From contig NZ_SSBI01000029.1 in assembly GCF_004795015.1 (NCBI RefSeq), positions 1-64,000 on the forward strand: DNA of 64,000 nucleotides, in the 5' to 3' direction. The translations under genes were made by a program, and so were the position numbers. Positions 50,273 through 58,205 of the stretch are shown piece by piece. The notes under the pieces were generated by a model. That model was not told where the DNA came from and made no database searches. It saw only the letters and a program-made list of their open reading frames with translations. Each line of letters opens with the position of its first letter. Position 1 is the first letter of the stretch. The stretch comes from Streptomyces sp. A1277. Lineage in GTDB: Bacteria > Actinomycetota > Actinomycetes > Streptomycetales > Streptomycetaceae.

Positions 50273-50808
50273 GCGGGGGTCTCCTTGGCCAGTTCGGTCA
50301 GCAGGTAGGCGTGGGCCGAGCAGGCGGCGGCCACCGAGGCGAGCAGCCGGGCCAGCTCCCCGGGCGCCTCCAGGAGCAGGGCGGTGTAGGTATCGGCCGC
50401 GCCGCGCTCCGCGGCGGCCAGCTCCTTGACCGCGGCGGCGGGTTCGGTGGCCCGGGAGCGGGCCATGCCGAGCGCCGGCGCCTTTTCCGGGGCGAGCGCC
50501 TTGAGGTGGGCGCGGACCGTGTCACGCAGGGGGGTGAGCGCGGTGGCCGTCGAAGGGTGGGACCTGAGCACGTGCTCGTACCCGGCGAGCAGGGTCGCCG
50601 TGGTGCGCGAGGCGCTGGTGCGCAGCGCCTTCTCCGTGCGCACCGACGACGTCCCGTCGGCCGCCGTCCGTGCCCCGCTGTGGGCGGAGCCCTTGCGGCC
50701 CGAGCCCGTGTCCTCGGTGTCGCCTCCGCAGCCCGACAGCACCGCGCCGACGGCCAGCGCGCCCGTCGCCGCGAGCGCGCCCCTGCGCGTCGTCCCCGTA
50801 CGCCGCAC
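50269..50808 (-). CDS. Secreted lipoprotein partner of the ferritin-like protein
   Basis: A 179-residue protein with a lipoprotein signal (VRRTGTTRRGALAATGALAV; lipobox LSGC near residue 27). The mature part is an acidic linker followed by helices rich in Glu, Ala and His (LLAGYEHVLRSHPSTATALT, AAAERGAADTYTALLLEAPGELA) resembling the ferritin-like neighbour. GTG 50808 follows GGAG; a 52-residue upstream extension in the open frame lacks a signal peptide. Overlap with the ferritin-like gene suggests one complex or pathway at the cell surface. Confidence 0.85.
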   Translation of the reverse strand: MRRTGTTRRGALAATGALAVGAVLSGCGGDTEDTGSGRKGSAHSGARTAADGTSSVRTEKALRTSASRTTATLLAGYEHVLRSHPSTATALTPLRDTVRAHLKALAPEKAPALGMARSRATEPAAAVKELAAAERGAADTYTALLLEAPGELARLLASVAAACSAHAYLLTELAKETPA

Positions 50809-50984
50809 TTGTTCTCCTTCGGGCTGGATCTGTTGTGACTGGATCTGTCCGGAAGTGATCACCCTTGGTGAGCGTACCCGCGCCCCGAGGACCGGCTGAC
50901 AGCAACACCCCTTGCGACCGGATACCCTTTGACCAGACACGCGAGGATCCCCACAACAGCACACGCGGCCGAGGAGTCACCCGG

Positions 50985-51482
50985 ATGAGCACCACCCAGA
51001 GCGAGAGGCTGCGCGGGCTGGTCGAGCCGCTCGTCAGCGCCGAGCAGCTGGAGCTGGAAGAGATCGAAGTGTCCCGGGCCGGCCGTCGCCGGGTGTTGCG
51101 GATCGTCGTGGATTCCGAGGAGGGCGTCGAGCTCGACGCCTGTGCGGAACTGAGCCGCGCGATCTCCGCGAAGCTGGACGAGACCGACGCGATGGGCGAG
51201 GACGAGTACGTCCTGGAGGTCAGTTCCCCCGGTGCCGACCGCCCGCTGACCGAGCACCGCCACTACGTGCGCGCCACCGGCCGGCTGGCCAGGCTGACGC
51301 TGCACGAGGGCGGCGAGCTGGTGGCCCGCATCCTGGCCGTGGACGAGGACGGACTCGACCTGGAGGTGCCGGGCGTCAAGGGCCGCAAGCCCACCGCCCG
51401 CCGGATCGCCTTCGCCGAGATCGCCAAGGCCCGCGTGGAGCTGGAATTCAACCGCAAGGACAAGAAGGAAGAGGAGGCGTAG
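50985..51482 (+). CDS. rimP: Ribosome maturation factor RimP
   Basis: RimP helps mature the 30S subunit, near the 3' part of 16S rRNA. The 165-residue product has the conserved core VLRIVVDSEEGVELDACAELSRAISAKLD and YVLEVSSPGADRPL. It opens the operon to nusA with a 2-base gap after the stop at 51482. ATG 50985 (MSTTQSERLRGLVEP) has GAGGAG 8 bases upstream. Conserved rimP-nusA-infB order is kept. Confidence 0.96.
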   Translation: MSTTQSERLRGLVEPLVSAEQLELEEIEVSRAGRRRVLRIVVDSEEGVELDACAELSRAISAKLDETDAMGEDEYVLEVSSPGADRPLTEHRHYVRATGRLARLTLHEGGELVARILAVDEDGLDLEVPGVKGRKPTARRIAFAEIAKARVELEFNRKDKKEEEA

Positions 51483-51484
51483 CC

Positions 51485-52525
51485 GTGGACATCGACGTGA
51501 AGCTTCTGAGGGGCTTGGCGCAGGACAAGGAGATCCCGTTCGACGTCCTCGTCGAGGCGATCGAGTCGGCCCTCCTCATCGCGTACCACCGCACGGACGG
51601 CAGCCACCGCAGGGCGCGCGTGGAGCTGGACGAGCGCGGCCATGTGACGGTCTGGGCCAAGGAGGACCCGGCCGACCTGGAGGAGGGGCAGGAGCCCAAG
51701 GAGTTCGACGACACCCCGTCGGGCTTCGGCCGGATCGCCGCGACCACCGCCAAGCAGGTCATCCTCCAGCGGCTGCGCGATGCCGAGGACGACCGCACGT
51801 TCGGCGAGTACGCGGGCCACGAGGGCGATGTCGTCACCGGCGTCGTCCAGCAGGGCAAGGACCCGAAGAACGTCCTGGTCGACATCGGCAAGCTGGAGGC
51901 CATCCTGCCGGTGCAGGAGCAGGTGCCGGGCGAGGAGTACACCCACGGCCTGCGGCTGCGCACCTACGTCGTGCGCGTCGCCAAGGGAGTGCGCGGCCCC
52001 TCGGTCACGCTGTCGCGGACCCACCCCAACCTGGTGAAGAAGCTCTTCGCGCTGGAGGTGCCGGAGATCGCCGACGGTTCCGTCGAGATCTGCGCCATCG
52101 CCCGCGAGGCCGGCCACCGCACCAAGATCGCGGTCCGCTCCACCCGCTCCGGGCTCAACGCCAAGGGCGCCTGCATCGGCCCGATGGGCGGCCGGGTGCG
52201 CAATGTGATGGCCGAACTGCACGGCGAGAAGATCGACATCGTGGACTGGTCGGACGACCCGGCCGAGATGGTCGCCAACGCGCTGTCGCCCGCCCGGGTG
52301 AGCGAGGTCGAGGTCGTTGACCTCGGTGCCCGTTCCGCCCGGGTGACCGTGCCGGACTACCAGCTCTCCCTGGCGATCGGCAAGGAGGGGCAGAACGCCC
52401 GCCTCGCCGCCCGCCTCACCGGCTGGCGCATCGACATCCGCCCGGACACCGAGACGGACGCCGAGCGCGATGTCGCCGACCGCGAGCGCGCCGAGCGGGC
52501 CCGGGAGCGCTCCGAGCGGCGCTGA
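51485..52525 (+). CDS. nusA: Transcription termination/antitermination factor NusA
   Basis: NusA binds RNA polymerase and modulates pausing and termination. The 346-residue product has the N-terminal domain (MDIDVKLLRGLAQDKEIPFDVLVEAIESALL), the S1 domain (EGDVVTGVVQQGKDPKNVLVDIG), and two KH domains (GAC.IGPMGGRVRNVM; LAIGKEGQNARLAARLTGW). It lacks the C-terminal acidic repeats of E. coli NusA (495 residues), as in other actinobacteria. GTG 51485. The end lies in an 18-bp tandem repeat that also encodes its last residues. Confidence 0.96.
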   Translation: MDIDVKLLRGLAQDKEIPFDVLVEAIESALLIAYHRTDGSHRRARVELDERGHVTVWAKEDPADLEEGQEPKEFDDTPSGFGRIAATTAKQVILQRLRDAEDDRTFGEYAGHEGDVVTGVVQQGKDPKNVLVDIGKLEAILPVQEQVPGEEYTHGLRLRTYVVRVAKGVRGPSVTLSRTHPNLVKKLFALEVPEIADGSVEICAIAREAGHRTKIAVRSTRSGLNAKGACIGPMGGRVRNVMAELHGEKIDIVDWSDDPAEMVANALSPARVSEVEVVDLGARSARVTVPDYQLSLAIGKEGQNARLAARLTGWRIDIRPDTETDAERDVADRERAERARERSERR

Positions 52526-52580
52526 GGCTCCGAGCGGCGCCGGGGCTCCGAGCGGCGCCGGAGCTCCGAGCTGCGCCGAG
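52509..52580 (+). repeat. 18-bp tandem repeat, four copies, at the 3' end of nusA
   Basis: Unit GCTCCGAGCGGCGCCGGG at 52509-52526, 52527-52544, 52545-52562 and 52563-52580, each with one to three changes. The first copy encodes the final residues and stop of NusA; the rest is noncoding. It also reads as an Ala/Pro/Ser repeat in another frame. Confidence 0.88.
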
Positions 52581-52677
52581 GGAATAGATCCCGTCGGCAC
52601 GTCGCTGAGATCACGACAACGTCCGTTCGATTTTTGCCCCAAAGGGGTGAGGTCGGTGCGGGGAGGTAGACTTAACC

Positions 52678-52956
52678 GTGTCTGGCCGGACGCACGCCCG
52701 CGCTTGCCCTGAACGAACCTGTGTGGGATGCCGGGAGCGGGCGGCCAAGAACGAGTTGCTGCGCATCGTGGTGGACGAGGACGCCTGCGTCCCCGATCCT
52801 CGCGGTACGCTGCCCGGCCGGGGTGCGTACGTGCACCCCGTCCCCGACTGTCTGGACCTGGCGGTTCGCCGCCGGGCATTCCCCCGGGCCTTCAAGGCCA
52901 AGGGGCCGTTCGACCCCACCGCGGTACAGCGGTTCGTCGAGCGGGTGACACCGTAA
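52678..52956 (+). CDS. YlxR-family protein
   Basis: A 92-residue member of the YlxR/COG2740 family found between nusA and infB. It has ERTCVGCRERAAKNELLRIVVDEDACVPDPRG and GRGAYVHPVPDCLDLAVRRRAFPRAFK. The family has an RNA-binding fold and is reported to influence RNase P. The Cys pair CVGC suggests a metal or structural site. GTG 52678 has GGGAGG upstream. The position in the operon is canonical. Confidence 0.93.
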   Translation: MSGRTHARACPERTCVGCRERAAKNELLRIVVDEDACVPDPRGTLPGRGAYVHPVPDCLDLAVRRRAFPRAFKAKGPFDPTAVQRFVERVTP

Positions 52957-53020
52957 GAAATGAACGGCACGGGTCCCCGTGCGGTCAGGTACCTCGCGAG
53001 TTGGAAGTAGGTCGAGATTG

Positions 53021-53053
53021 CGATGAGCACTCGATGAGTACGCGATGAGTACG
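53021..53053 (+). repeat. 11-bp triple repeat in the infB leader
   Basis: Three head-to-tail copies of CGATGAGTACG (53021-53031 with two changes, 53032-53042, 53043-53053), ending 50 bases before the infB start. Confidence 0.85.
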
Positions 53054-53069
53054 CCCATGAAGTAGCGAC

Positions 53070-53090
53070 GGTCCGGCGGTAACCCGGACC
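53070..53090 (+). promoter_or_regulatory. infB leader hairpin beside the ribosome site
   Basis: A 7-bp stem, GGTCCGG with CCGGACC, and a 7-base loop, ending two bases before AAAAGGAG. It could affect infB translation; this is inference. Confidence 0.4.
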
Positions 53091-53103
53091 TAAAAGGAGC
53101 GAA

Positions 53104-56100
53104 GTGGCTAAGGTCCGGGTATACGAACTCGCCAAGGAGTTCGGGGTTGAGAGCAAGGTCGTCATGGCCAAGCTCCAAGAACTCGGTGAATTCGTCCGTT
53201 CGGCGTCCTCGACCATCGAGGCGCCGGTCGTACGCAAGTTGACTGACGCACTGCAGGGGCCCGGCGGCAACGCCGGCAAGTCCGCTGCCAAGCCCGGCGC
53301 GCCCCGCAAGGCCGCGCCCGCCAAGCCCGCAGCGCCCTCCCCGGCCGCTGCGGCACGTCCCGCTGCCCCGAAGCCCGGCGCCCCGGCCCCCAAGCCGGCC
53401 GCCGCCGAGGCTCCCAGCAGCACCCCTTCCGCCCCCTCGGCACCGGCTCCCGGCCCGCGTCCGGGCCCCAAGCCCGCGCCGAAGGCCGCCCCGGTCACAC
53501 CGGTGCCCGCCGCCGAGTTCTCGGCTCCGGCCCCGGCCCAGCCGGCCGCGCCGCAGCAGGCACCGCGTCCCGCCGGCGCCACCCCGGGTCCCCGTCCCGC
53601 CCGTCCGGCTCCGGCCGGTCAGCAGGGCGGCGGCCGCGACGGTGGTCAGCGTGACGGTGGCCGCGGCGGCGAGCGCCCCGCGCGTCCCGCCGGCCAGGGC
53701 GCCCCGCGCCCCGGCGGCGCCCGTCCGGCCGGTCCCCGTCCGGGCAACAACCCCTTCACCTCCGGTGGCTCGACGGGCATGTCCCGTCCGCAGGCGCCCC
53801 GTCCCGGCGGCGCCCCGCGTCCCGGTGGCGGCCAGGAGCGTCCCGGCGCCCCGCGTCCGCAGGGCGGCCCCGGTGGCGCCCCGCGCCCGCAGGGTCAGGG
53901 CGGCGCCCGTCCGACCCCGGGCGGCATGCCCCGCCCGCAGGCTCCCCGTCCGGGCGGTGGCCCCGGTGGTAACCGTCCGAACCCGGGCATGATGCCGCAG
54001 CGTCCCGCTGCCGGCCCGCGTCCCGGTGGTGGCCCCGGCGGTGGCCGCGGTCCCGGTGGCGGCGGTCGTCCCGGCGGGGGCGCAGGCCGTCCCGGTGGCG
54101 GTGGCTTCGCAGGCCGTCCGGCCGGTCCCGGCGGCGGTGGCGGCGGTTTCGCCGGCCGTCCCGGTGGCGGCGGTGGCGGTGCGGGCCGTCCCGGTGGTGG
54201 CGGTGGCTTCGGCGGCCGTCCCGGTTTCGGTGGCCGTCCCGGCGGTCCCGGTGGCCGTGGTGGCACGCAGGGCGCCTTCGGCCGTCCCGGCGGTCCCGCG
54301 CGTCGTGGTCGCAAGTCGAAGCGGCAGAGGCGCCAGGAGTACGAGGCCATGCAGGCCCCGTCGGTCGGCGGCGTGATGCTGCCCCGCGGCAACGGACAGG
54401 CCGTCCGGCTGTCGCGCGGTGCCTCGCTCACCGACTTCGCCGAGAAGATCAACGCCAACCCGGCGTCGCTCGTCGGCGTGATGATGAACCTCGGCGAGAT
54501 GGTCACTGCCACGCAGTCCGTCTCCGACGAGACGCTGAAGCTCCTCGCCGACGAGATGAACTTCGTCCTGGAGATCGTCAGCCCGGAGGAGGAGGACCGC
54601 GAGCTGCTCGAGTCCTTCGACATCGAGTTCGGCGAGGACGAGGGCGGCGACGAGGCCATGCAGCCGCGTCCGCCGGTCGTGACCGTCATGGGTCACGTCG
54701 ACCACGGTAAGACCCGGCTCCTCGACGCCATCCGCAAGACGAACGTCATCGCGGGCGAGGCCGGCGGCATCACCCAGCACATCGGTGCCTACCAGGTCTC
54801 CTCGGAGGTCAACGGCGAGGACCGCCGGATCACCTTCATCGACACCCCGGGTCACGAGGCGTTCACCGCCATGCGTGCCCGTGGTGCGAAGTCCACCGAC
54901 ATCGCGATCCTCGTGGTCGCGGCGAACGACGGTGTGATGCCCCAGACGATCGAGGCGCTGAACCACGCCAAGGCGGCCGACGTGCCGATCGTGGTCGCGG
55001 TCAACAAGATCGACGTCGAGGGCGCGGACCCGACCAAGGTGCGCGGCCAGCTCACCGAGTTCGGTCTGGTGGCCGAGGAGTACGGCGGCGACACCATGTT
55101 CGTCGACATCTCCGCCAAGCAGGGTCTGCACATCGACCAGCTGCTGGAGGCCGTCGTCCTCACCGCCGACGCCTCGCTCGACCTGCGGGCCAACCCGGAG
55201 CAGGACGCGCAGGGCATCGCGATCGAGTCCCACCTCGACCGCGGCCGCGGTGCCGTCGCGACCGTCCTGGTCCAGCGAGGCACCCTGCGGGTCGGCGACA
55301 CGATGGTGGTCGGCGACGCCTACGGCCGTGTCCGCGCGATGCTCGACGACAAGGGCGAGAACGTCGAGGAAGCGGGTCCCTCGACCCCCGTCCTCGTGCT
55401 GGGTCTCACCAACGTCCCGGGCGCCGGCGACAACTTCCTGGTGGTCGACGAGGACCGTACGGCCCGTCAGATCGCCGAGAAGCGTGCCGCCCGCGAGCGC
55501 AACGCCAACTTCGCCCGCAAGGGTGTCCGGTTCTCCCTGGAGAACCTGGACGAGGCGCTCAAGGCCGGTCTGGTCCAGGAGCTCAACCTCATCATCAAGG
55601 GCGACGCGTCCGGTTCGGTGGAGGCTCTCGAGTCCTCGCTGCTCCAGCTCGACGTCGGTGAAGAGGTCGACATCCGGGTCCTGCACCGCGGTGTGGGTGC
55701 GGTCACCGAGTCGGACATCGACCTGGCGACCGGCTCCGACGCCATCGTGATCGGCTTCAACGTGCGCGCCGCCGGGCGTGCGCAGCAGATGGCCGACCGC
55801 GAGGGTGTGGACGTCCGGTACTACTCGGTCATCTACCAGGCGATCGAGGAGATCGAGGCGGCCCTCAAGGGCATGCTCAAGCCGGAGTACGAAGAGGTCG
55901 AGCTCGGTACGGCGGAGATCCGCGAGATCTTCCGCTCGTCCAAGCTGGGCAACATCGCCGGTGTGCTGGTCCGGTCCGGCGAGGTCAAGCGCAACACCAA
56001 GGCGCGCCTGCTGCGCGACGGCAAGGTCGTCGCGGAGAACCTCACCATCTCCGGTCTGCGCCGCTTCAAGGACGACGTCACCGAGATCCGCGAAGGGTTC

Positions 56101-56190
56101 GAGGGCGGTATCAACCTCGGAAACTTCAACGACATCAAGATCGACGACGTCATCGCGACGTACGAGATGCGCGAGAAGCCGCGAGGCTGA
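53104..56190 (+). CDS. infB: Translation initiation factor IF-2
   Basis: GTPase that places initiator tRNA on the 30S subunit. The 1028-residue product has a long N-terminal region: a helix-rich start (VAKVRVYELAKEFGVESK), then about 350 residues of Pro/Gly/Arg-rich repeats. The G-domain holds VTVMGHVDHGKTRLLDAIR (P-loop), DTPGHEAF and NKID, followed by the C-terminal domains (EELGTAEIREIFRSSKLG; IAGVLVRSGEVKRNTKARLLR). GTG 53104 follows AAAAGGAG by 5 bases. The Gly/Arg-rich N-terminus is normal in streptomycetes. A GC-rich hairpin follows the stop. Confidence 0.97.
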   Translation: MAKVRVYELAKEFGVESKVVMAKLQELGEFVRSASSTIEAPVVRKLTDALQGPGGNAGKSAAKPGAPRKAAPAKPAAPSPAAAARPAAPKPGAPAPKPAAAEAPSSTPSAPSAPAPGPRPGPKPAPKAAPVTPVPAAEFSAPAPAQPAAPQQAPRPAGATPGPRPARPAPAGQQGGGRDGGQRDGGRGGERPARPAGQGAPRPGGARPAGPRPGNNPFTSGGSTGMSRPQAPRPGGAPRPGGGQERPGAPRPQGGPGGAPRPQGQGGARPTPGGMPRPQAPRPGGGPGGNRPNPGMMPQRPAAGPRPGGGPGGGRGPGGGGRPGGGAGRPGGGGFAGRPAGPGGGGGGFAGRPGGGGGGAGRPGGGGGFGGRPGFGGRPGGPGGRGGTQGAFGRPGGPARRGRKSKRQRRQEYEAMQAPSVGGVMLPRGNGQAVRLSRGASLTDFAEKINANPASLVGVMMNLGEMVTATQSVSDETLKLLADEMNFVLEIVSPEEEDRELLESFDIEFGEDEGGDEAMQPRPPVVTVMGHVDHGKTRLLDAIRKTNVIAGEAGGITQHIGAYQVSSEVNGEDRRITFIDTPGHEAFTAMRARGAKSTDIAILVVAANDGVMPQTIEALNHAKAADVPIVVAVNKIDVEGADPTKVRGQLTEFGLVAEEYGGDTMFVDISAKQGLHIDQLLEAVVLTADASLDLRANPEQDAQGIAIESHLDRGRGAVATVLVQRGTLRVGDTMVVGDAYGRVRAMLDDKGENVEEAGPSTPVLVLGLTNVPGAGDNFLVVDEDRTARQIAEKRAARERNANFARKGVRFSLENLDEALKAGLVQELNLIIKGDASGSVEALESSLLQLDVGEEVDIRVLHRGVGAVTESDIDLATGSDAIVIGFNVRAAGRAQQMADREGVDVRYYSVIYQAIEEIEAALKGMLKPEYEEVELGTAEIREIFRSSKLGNIAGVLVRSGEVKRNTKARLLRDGKVVAENLTISGLRRFKDDVTEIREGFEGGINLGNFNDIKIDDVIATYEMREKPRG

Positions 56191-56207
56191 CCCGTACCTC
56201 AACAGTC

Positions 56208-56246
56208 GGGGCCGGTCGACGGGACGTATTTCCGTCGATCGGCCCC
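56208..56246 (+). terminator. Terminator after infB
   Basis: A 15-bp stem with one G-U pair (56208-56222 with 56232-56246) and a 9-base loop, 18 bases after the infB stop. Confidence 0.7.
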
Positions 56247-56327
56247 GGCCGTTCCGTGTACGGTTCTTGTGTCCCCGCCGATGACCGGCGGGGCGCGAAC
56301 CCGAACCGGCGGGACATCCGGGCATAC

Positions 56328-56624
56328 ATGTATGTGGGGACACTGTCCTTCGACCTGCTTCTCGGCGACGTACGGTCGCTGAAGGAGAAGCGCTCCCTGG
56401 TCCGTCCGATCGTCGCCGAGCTCCAGCGCAAGTACGCGGTGAGCGTGGCGGAGACGGGCGGGCAGGATCTGCATCGCAGGGCCGAGATCGGCCTCGCCGT
56501 GGTTTCCGGGGACACCCGGCACCTCACAGACGTACTCGACCGGTGCGAGCGCCTCGTCGCCGCCCGGCCGGAAGTGGAGCTGCTGTCCGTACGACGGCGG
56601 CTGCACAGCGACGAAGACGATTGA
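56328..56624 (+). CDS. DUF503 family protein (YlxP-like)
   Basis: A 98-residue protein of the YlxP/DUF503 family, usually found beside infB and rbfA and thought to help ribosome assembly. It has the family opening VGTLSFDLLLGDVRSLKEKRSLVRPIVAELQRKY and a later AEIGLAVVSGDTRHL. ATG 56328 (MYVGTLSF) is the usual start; an extension in the open frame upstream is not conserved. Placement between infB and rbfA is canonical. Confidence 0.9.
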   Translation: MYVGTLSFDLLLGDVRSLKEKRSLVRPIVAELQRKYAVSVAETGGQDLHRRAEIGLAVVSGDTRHLTDVLDRCERLVAARPEVELLSVRRRLHSDEDD

Positions 56625-56654
56625 GCTTGAGCAAGGCGAGAAGGAGACGGACCA

Positions 56655-57098
56655 GTGGCCGACAACGCGCGGGCTAAGAAGCTGGCGGACCTCATCCAGG
56701 AGGTGGTCGCCGAGAAACTGCAGCGTGGCATCAAGGACCCGCGCCTGGGTACGCACGTGACCATCACGGACGTCAGGGTCACCGGTGACCTGCGGGAGGC
56801 CACGGTCTTCTACACGGTCTACGGGGACGACGAGGAGCGGGCGAGCGCGGCGGCCGGCCTGCAGAGCGCCAAGGGCATCCTGCGGTCCGCGGTCGGCTCG
56901 GCGGCGGGGACGAAGTTCACCCCCACGCTCACCTTCGTGGCGGACGCGCTGCCGGAGAACGCCCGGGCCATCGAGGACCTCCTCGACCGGGCACGGGCCT
57001 CGGACGCCAAGGTGCGCGAGGCGTCCTCGGGCGCCGCGTACGCCGGCGACGCCGACCCGTACCGCAAGCCGGAGGACGAGGACACCGCCTCCGAATGA
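56655..57098 (+). CDS. rbfA: Ribosome-binding factor A
   Basis: RbfA aids 30S maturation near helix 1 of 16S rRNA. The 147-residue product has the KH-like core: IQEVVAEKLQRGIKDPRLGTHVTITDVRVTGDLREATVFYTVYG and KGILRSAVGSAAGTKFTPTLTFVAD. The acidic C-terminal tail is typical. GTG 56655 (ADNARAKKLAD) follows GGAG. The stop overlaps the truB start in ATGA. Confidence 0.95.
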   Translation: MADNARAKKLADLIQEVVAEKLQRGIKDPRLGTHVTITDVRVTGDLREATVFYTVYGDDEERASAAAGLQSAKGILRSAVGSAAGTKFTPTLTFVADALPENARAIEDLLDRARASDAKVREASSGAAYAGDADPYRKPEDEDTASE

Positions 57099-57994
57099 CA
57101 CCGCAGAACAAGACGCCGGATGGCTTGGTCATTGTCGACAAGCCGTCCGGCTTCACTTCGCACGACGTCGTCGCCAAGATGCGCGGCATCGCCCGCACCC
57201 GCCGCGTCGGCCACGCGGGCACGCTGGACCCGATGGCGACCGGCGTGCTCGTGCTCGGCGTCGAGAAGGCCACCAAGCTCCTCGGCCATCTGGCGCTGAC
57301 CGAGAAGGAGTACCTCGGTACGATCCGGCTCGGCCAGAACACCGTCACGGATGACGCGGAGGGCGAGATCACCTCGTCCACCGACGCCTCGGGCGTCACG
57401 CGCGAGGGCATCGACGCGGGGGTGGCCGCGCTGACCGGCGACATCATGCAGGTGCCGTCCAAGGTCAGCGCCATCAAGATCGACGGCAAGCGGTCCTACG
57501 CGCGGGTGCGAGGCGGCGAGGAGTTCGAGATCCCGGCCCGGCCGGTGACCGTCTCGTCCTTCCGGGTCTACGACGTCCGCGAGGCCGTGGCCGAGGACGG
57601 CACCCCGGTCTTCGACCTGGTCGTCTCGGTGGTCTGCTCCTCCGGTACGTACATCCGGGCCATCGCCCGCGACCTGGGCGCCGGCCTCGGTGTGGGCGGG
57701 CACCTGACCGCCCTGCGGCGCACGCGCGTCGGCCCGTACGGGCTGGACGCCGCGCGCACGCTCGACCAGCACCAGGAGGAGCTGACCGTGATGCCGGTGG
57801 CCGACGCCGCCGCCTCGGCGTTCCCCCGCTGGGACGTGGACGAGAAGCGGGCCAGGCTGCTGCTGAACGGCGTACGCCTGGACATGCCGTCCCACCCGGC
57901 GGGGCCGGTCGCCGTCTTCGGGCCGGACGGGCGGTTCCTGGTCCTCGTCGAGGAGCAGAAGGGCAAGGCCAAGAGCCTCGCCGTCTTCGGCTGA
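57095..57994 (+). CDS. truB: tRNA pseudouridine(55) synthase
   Basis: TruB makes pseudouridine-55 in tRNA. The 299-residue product has the catalytic Asp in VGHAGTLDPMATGVLVLGVEKATKLL, DIMQVPSKVSAIKIDGKRSYARVR, and YIRAIARDLGAGLG. ATG 57095 overlaps the rbfA stop by four bases. The C-terminal domain (about 60 residues, GVRLDMPSHPAGPVAVFGPDGR) is the PUA-like region. A strong terminator follows. Confidence 0.96.
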   Translation: MTPQNKTPDGLVIVDKPSGFTSHDVVAKMRGIARTRRVGHAGTLDPMATGVLVLGVEKATKLLGHLALTEKEYLGTIRLGQNTVTDDAEGEITSSTDASGVTREGIDAGVAALTGDIMQVPSKVSAIKIDGKRSYARVRGGEEFEIPARPVTVSSFRVYDVREAVAEDGTPVFDLVVSVVCSSGTYIRAIARDLGAGLGVGGHLTALRRTRVGPYGLDAARTLDQHQEELTVMPVADAAASAFPRWDVDEKRARLLLNGVRLDMPSHPAGPVAVFGPDGRFLVLVEEQKGKAKSLAVFG

Positions 57995-58029
57995 TCCCTC
58001 ACCGGTGGTCTCCCGCCGGCCGGGCCCTC

Positions 58030-58068
58030 ATCGTGGAGCGGGCAGAGCCCCTGTGCCCGCTCCACGAT
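58030..58068 (+). terminator. Terminator after truB
   Basis: A perfect 15-bp stem (58030-58044 with 58054-58068) and a 9-base loop, 36 bases after the truB stop. Confidence 0.8.
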
Positions 58069-58096
58069 CCCCCACCGGTTTCTGTCCACCGAACGT

Positions 58097-58139
58097 CCCT
58101 GATTCACCCCAACGAGCAGGCGCTCGGAGTGAATCAGGG
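58097..58139. promoter_or_regulatory. Second inverted repeat in the truB-NTPase gap
   Basis: Arms CCCTGATTCAC (58097-58107) and GTGAATCAGGG (58129-58139), perfect over 11 bp. Inside is a further CGAGC/GCTCG pair, forming a cruciform. It lies upstream of the 1317-residue gene and could be an operator or second terminator. Confidence 0.5.
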
Positions 58140-58205
58140 GGGTGACGGGGGCGCTTTCGCCGTGATCGGTCCTCACACCGATCATCGCCGACCTAACGTC
58201 GGATC

